From Lichenostomus cassidix (lineage: Eukaryota; Chordata; Aves; Passeriformes; Meliphagidae), in NCBI GenBank assembly GCA_008360975.2, contig CM039184.1, positions 54,278,797 to 54,342,796 on the forward strand: a stretch of DNA of 64,000 bases, read 5' to 3'. The translations under genes and the position numbers were made by a program. Positions 59,931-64,000 of the stretch are shown here, piece by piece. How positions within the stretch are numbered: position 1 is the first letter of the stretch; each line of letters opens with the position of its first letter. Below the pieces are notes generated by a model. It had not been told where the DNA came from, did not search any database, and was given only the letters and a program-made list of their open reading frames with translations.

Positions 59931-62900
59931 CTGCAGAAGACAGGTGAATACACAGCTTTATGTGTGCTGTGGAGATGTTGGGCTCATTTACAGACAACGC
60001 TTCCTGGCTTGATCACTCTTCCACTTGTTACAAGCAGATTCTATACGGAAGACATAAATAAACCCTGTGCAGCTTCACACACTGAAGGGTAAGCCATGCA
60101 CTTTGCATATCTCAGGATTAAAGCAGAGATGTTCAGTCAGCACTGAAAGTGGAAAAGGCAGCAGCAGAAAAGCCTAGGGTGGTCATGATAAAAGAGCTCC
60201 TAGGACAAAGAATTAGCACACAGAACAGATCCCTGTTTCCCTTCATTTCCCTCTCACCTCCCACCTCTCATACACAGAACTCTGTGGACCCTCTATTCAA
60301 CATAATTCCTTTAGACACCAGGCAAAAAATAATTTCCAGCTCTTCCAGTAAGTTTCAAAAACCAGCAGCCCCTCTTCTGGCACCAAAATTGATTTTTTTT
60401 TTCTCTTCCAACACCAAGTAAAGTTGCCTGCAGTAGCTGAGAAAGGATGTTTTAGCCATTACATGTTTTGCAGTGGAAACCAATGAGTAGAAGAGCAAGA
60501 TTTGTATGGGAGTACAGACAGAACAGCTATCTTTCTCCTTCTTTAAAACCCCATGGATGCTCATTTTTTTAGAGCAGCAATGACAACCTTATGGTATGTG
60601 TGCCAGAATCAGCATCTGCAAAACAGCCCTCAGGTCTCTCCCTCTACCTTCTGTCAATGCTGTTACTGCTCTCCTGTCAGCAGACTGAAAAGGGAGCAGC
60701 AGCAGCAGGCGAGTCAGGTAACAAGTGGGATGGGTTGAAAGTAGTTTACTGTCCCTTTCCAGAAAACTGCAACACCTGGCACACTAGATGGCACTACTGC
60801 AATTTTTTCTTTTTTTTTTTAAACTTACTGATGCTTTCCCCCCATTTATTGTAACAGTACATCCACCCAGCTTTTGCCAAGGTCAGTATCTGCACATAAT
60901 CGGACTATTGTACTATAGGACCACTAATATGTTTTCTTCCTCTTTACTCCACTTACACTCCCTTGATTTCAAAATCTTTCTGGGTGAGGACCTAATTCTG
61001 CAAAGCATGTAACTGACATTTTCTTTGATAATGAAAATAAGAAACCTTAATACACATAGAAAAGCCACTAATAGAGTCAATGCACATACTTTTGCCAAAA
61101 ATGCACACAATAAGAGTCAACTTCTTAGGAAAAAAAAAAAATTCCTTTGTAGAGATGCAGGGAAGCTGATTTAATTCCAAACCAAATATTGCAGAACCAG
61201 ACAGTGCAGATGCAATGCAAAATAAATCAGGCTTTCACAGCAGGCATGTATTCCTCAAGTGTCTTTCAAAGGGAAGGTAAAATCCCCTTGAATACAAAGG
61301 AACAAAGGGGGATTTGAGGCACAACATACTAATTTGTTCCCAAAACACATGCTGACACAGGGTCTAGGCAAACACACATATCCTTCATGTGTGTTATACA
61401 TATATGACCAAAAATTGATACAATGAACTATTCAGTATTCTCTGGTTGAAAAAGCATCCTGAGGCTTTCATCTGCAAGATAAGGACAGTTAACAGCAAAA
61501 CTCATCAGGGCCACCTTAAACAATGATTAATAAGTATTAATGAGCCAGGGTAATAATGATTATTTTTTACATCATTAAAGGTTACTGGTAGGCACTTTTG
61601 AAAATGTGACATTAAATATTTTCCCTGAGAATGATACAATTCAATTTCACAATTACACATAATAAATATGTAACTCAATAATAGGGGGAGAGGGGAAGAC
61701 AGGAGATACTAAAAATAAAAATCTAATAAAAAATTTTTTAAAAATGCTTAAGCATGAAAACAAGGCTAAAAAGTGTCACTGCTGATTCCCTATCAGGAAT
61801 CAACAGAGATGAGTTTTGGAAGAGATTGAGTAGGAGGAAAATATTCCATAAGCAGTCTAGAGAAGAGTGAACAAAATTTGCCTCAGAGGTTAAGACAGAT
61901 TCACAGCAATGAGATACCAGGTTATGTTAGATAAGTAGGCAGACACTGAAAGATGCAACTTATAGCAACTAAGCTCAAACTTTTCTGGCAACCCAATTTC
62001 TACATTTGTGATCCCATTTCTGGTTGTATTTCTGGATTCATAACTCACTCCTTACTGCAGTGGTGGGATTTGAAACTACATCTTCATTAAAGCCACTACA
62101 TGGCTACTAGGATGCACCCACCTTCTTACTCTGATAATTTCCCCTACATCTAACGAATAACCCGGCCCCAAACTGAATTTCCAGTATTTCACTGTCCCAA
62201 TTGTTTTGTTCAACACGTATACATATAAAACCTTAAGAGAACTATTAAGTTCTATCCAGAGGCAATGTTTTTCCAGACTACATTTAAGGTCTTTACATTT
62301 GCACTGGCACATATGTAACTGAATGAGCTCAAGCCAAGTATTTGTAAGAAAAAACAAGCAGCTCCTCGGTATCCAAACCTATTTGGACAAAGATTTTCTT
62401 GTCAAGTCAAAAAAAAGCAGGAGAAATTAGCCCTCATAGTAAGGGTTGGCAACTAACTTTAAATAATGCCAGATACTTTATTAAGGTGAAAGATGAACAG
62501 GCTTTGGTGTTGGACTATAAGTCATGTGCAGTTCATTATTATTAGAGGAATTGTATCTTGTCAAAAGGAGATTTTCCTGACTGAATTGATGCTTCCTATC
62601 ATAAATATCTTTAATAATATTTACTATGGAGTTTAGAAATCAAATTCTGGAAGCGTGGTGAAAATTAAAATCTTGTTCCTGAAATTTTATACCATACAGG
62701 GACCAGCAGAAAGATATACCTTCTTTGGAAGCAAGACTATGTCTCTGAAACAGCCAAAGATAGAAGTTCATATCTTCTGTGAGTTCTCTTTGTAATTGCT
62801 GCTCATAAATTTAGCTTCTCTCCCTGGCAACATAACAGAGCAGCTATTGAGAAACAAATTCACTAAAGCATTTTGAAGTCTGCAAGACAAACTTGGGTTT

Positions 62901-63200
62901 TTTAATAGTAATACAAAATTAATTAATGGAGAACAGAAGAAATACAGTCATATGTCTGTGTTTTAGCCATAAACTGTTTTCTTTAGGATATTTTAGCACT
63001 GGGCTTAAGGTGTTCTCAATTAAGTTATGGAGACAGTTTCCATCTTACACTGTGGCTGCAGTAGAGGATTCAACTTTGATTCTCTAAATTCAGCCTTAAT
63101 TAGGAGCCTCTCCTGGATTGTTGATTAGCCACATCACCAATGTGTCAAAATTCTGTTCCCAAACTTAAATCAAATTGGAAATGAACTATCATGTTGACTG
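59931..63200. other. Upstream side of GBA3; no supported exon or promoter
   Basis: Non-coding as far as I can see. A first GBA3 exon with an ATG and a phase-0 donor would be expected on the minus strand somewhere beyond 59930; I could not identify one. 60140-60740 is a little richer in GC. 61500-61640 is very AT-rich, with repeated ATTAAT and AATGATTA motifs. Confidence 0.45.
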
Positions 63201-63244
63201 CAATGAAGGGTGATGATAAACAATGAAGGGTAATGATAAACAAT
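63201..63244. repeat. 20-bp tandem repeat, two copies
   Basis: CAATGAAGGGTGATGATAAA at 63201-63220 is followed directly by the same unit with one change (TAATG for TGATG), then by CAAT. A minor recent duplication. Confidence 0.85.
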
Positions 63245-64000
63245 AACTTTGAAGGGAGGCATTTAGTGTGGTACACAAAGATTAGTATTACTTCTGATCT
63301 CATTTAATAGCTTCAATAATGAGCTAGAAGAGGGAGTAAATGGTACATTAATGAAATCTGCAGATCTATTAAACTAGGAGGAGCTGAGCACACTGCTGAA
63401 AATGGAGAAATAATTCAAGGGTTCTTGGGAAGATGAGAAACACAGGCAGAATATTGCAATGAGATTCTATTTAGAAAACAGATGAATAATATTTTGGTAA
63501 AAAAAATCAACAGATGGTAACAGGTAAAAATCCAGAAAGCTGTAATGCTGGAAGAGATTTAAAATTAAGAAAAGTAGGAAAACTAGGCAGGAATCTGAGT
63601 AGTAGATATAAACTGTGAAATTTGGGCAAAACTATTAAAGAAAAAGTAAACAAGTAATGACTCATCTTAAAGCAGCTCTACAACCATCAGTTCTCTTCTG
63701 TATATAGCATGGGCATTGGAAAAACAGACTATCAGTCAGATGGTTAAAAATTTTACAGCTATGGAATGTTTTCCTGGAAGAAAACTTAAAAGTAAGCCAT
63801 TCATATAACAGAGTGCTGTCCTTCATAAAGTGAATGACATAACAGTGAGCCACTGGCTAAAAAAGTATAAAAAAGCCCAAGACTGAAGAAATAAAATATT
63901 CTCCCACTGCTCCTAGTAATTTCATCATGCAGCTTGAATTTTTTGATATTCCTGAGGAAACTTCCAATATAATGCCAGCTGCCAAATAAACCAGTGAGCT
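63245..64000. other. Non-coding end of the window
   Basis: AT-rich sequence with short overlapping open frames. I see no feature I can support. Confidence 0.5.

Noticed and set aside
1..64000. Bacterial-type systems, CRISPR arrays, tRNA or rRNA genes
   Set aside because: No spaced direct-repeat array, no cloverleaf with A and B boxes and no rRNA segment was seen; the sequence is vertebrate nuclear DNA in character.

Overview
The window reads as a gene-poor, AT-rich stretch of a bird chromosome. Evidence for a bird is the set of dispersed repeats: CR1 LINE copies of several ages in both orientations, two LTR families that are widespread in avian genomes, and very old L2 and MIR fragments. There is no operon-like packing, no ribosome-binding-site pattern and no long open frame outside repeats. 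Nearly all open frames are chance or lie in transposons.

The one gene I can recognise is on the minus strand at the right end. Two exons, 59858-59930 and 55478-55705, encode the N-terminal part of a family-1 glycoside hydrolase that matches cytosolic beta-glucosidase GBA3 closely. They are in phase (phase 1) across a 4.15 kb intron and together give about 100 of the roughly 470 residues. Later exons, including both catalytic glutamates, were not found in the 55 kb on the downstream side. The place where the mammalian protein starts has no ATG, the second exon is followed by GC instead of GT, and a conserved-looking Arg is Cys. The gene may therefore be decaying, or it may have an extra 5' exon and a very long second intron. 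In mammals GBA3 sits beside a large gene desert between ADGRA3 and PPARGC1A, which fits the emptiness of the rest of this window.

Layout from left to right: 0-10 kb holds an old MIR, tandem and T/G-rich simple repeats and a well-preserved 263 bp solo LTR with exact 6-bp target duplications (3903-4177). 10-15 kb has a 0.9 kb CR1 and a minus-strand LTR. 15-24 kb is mostly unique sequence with one diverged internal duplication. 24-33 kb is repeat-rich (three CR1 fragments, a MIR, a 1.05 kb LTR, an L2 reverse-transcriptase relic). 33-47 kb has a possible orphan exon, another CR1, a TA palindrome, an ancient CR1, a MIR and an L2 3' end. 47-55 kb is unique sequence. 55-60 kb holds the GBA3 exons. 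60-64 kb has no recognisable gene.

I found no previously undescribed gene system. The most useful leads are the state of the GBA3 locus, the two exon-like segments at 33.4 kb and 13.9 kb, the solo LTR, and motif clusters that may be conserved regulatory elements. All assignments come from reading and remembered family consensus; no searches were run.
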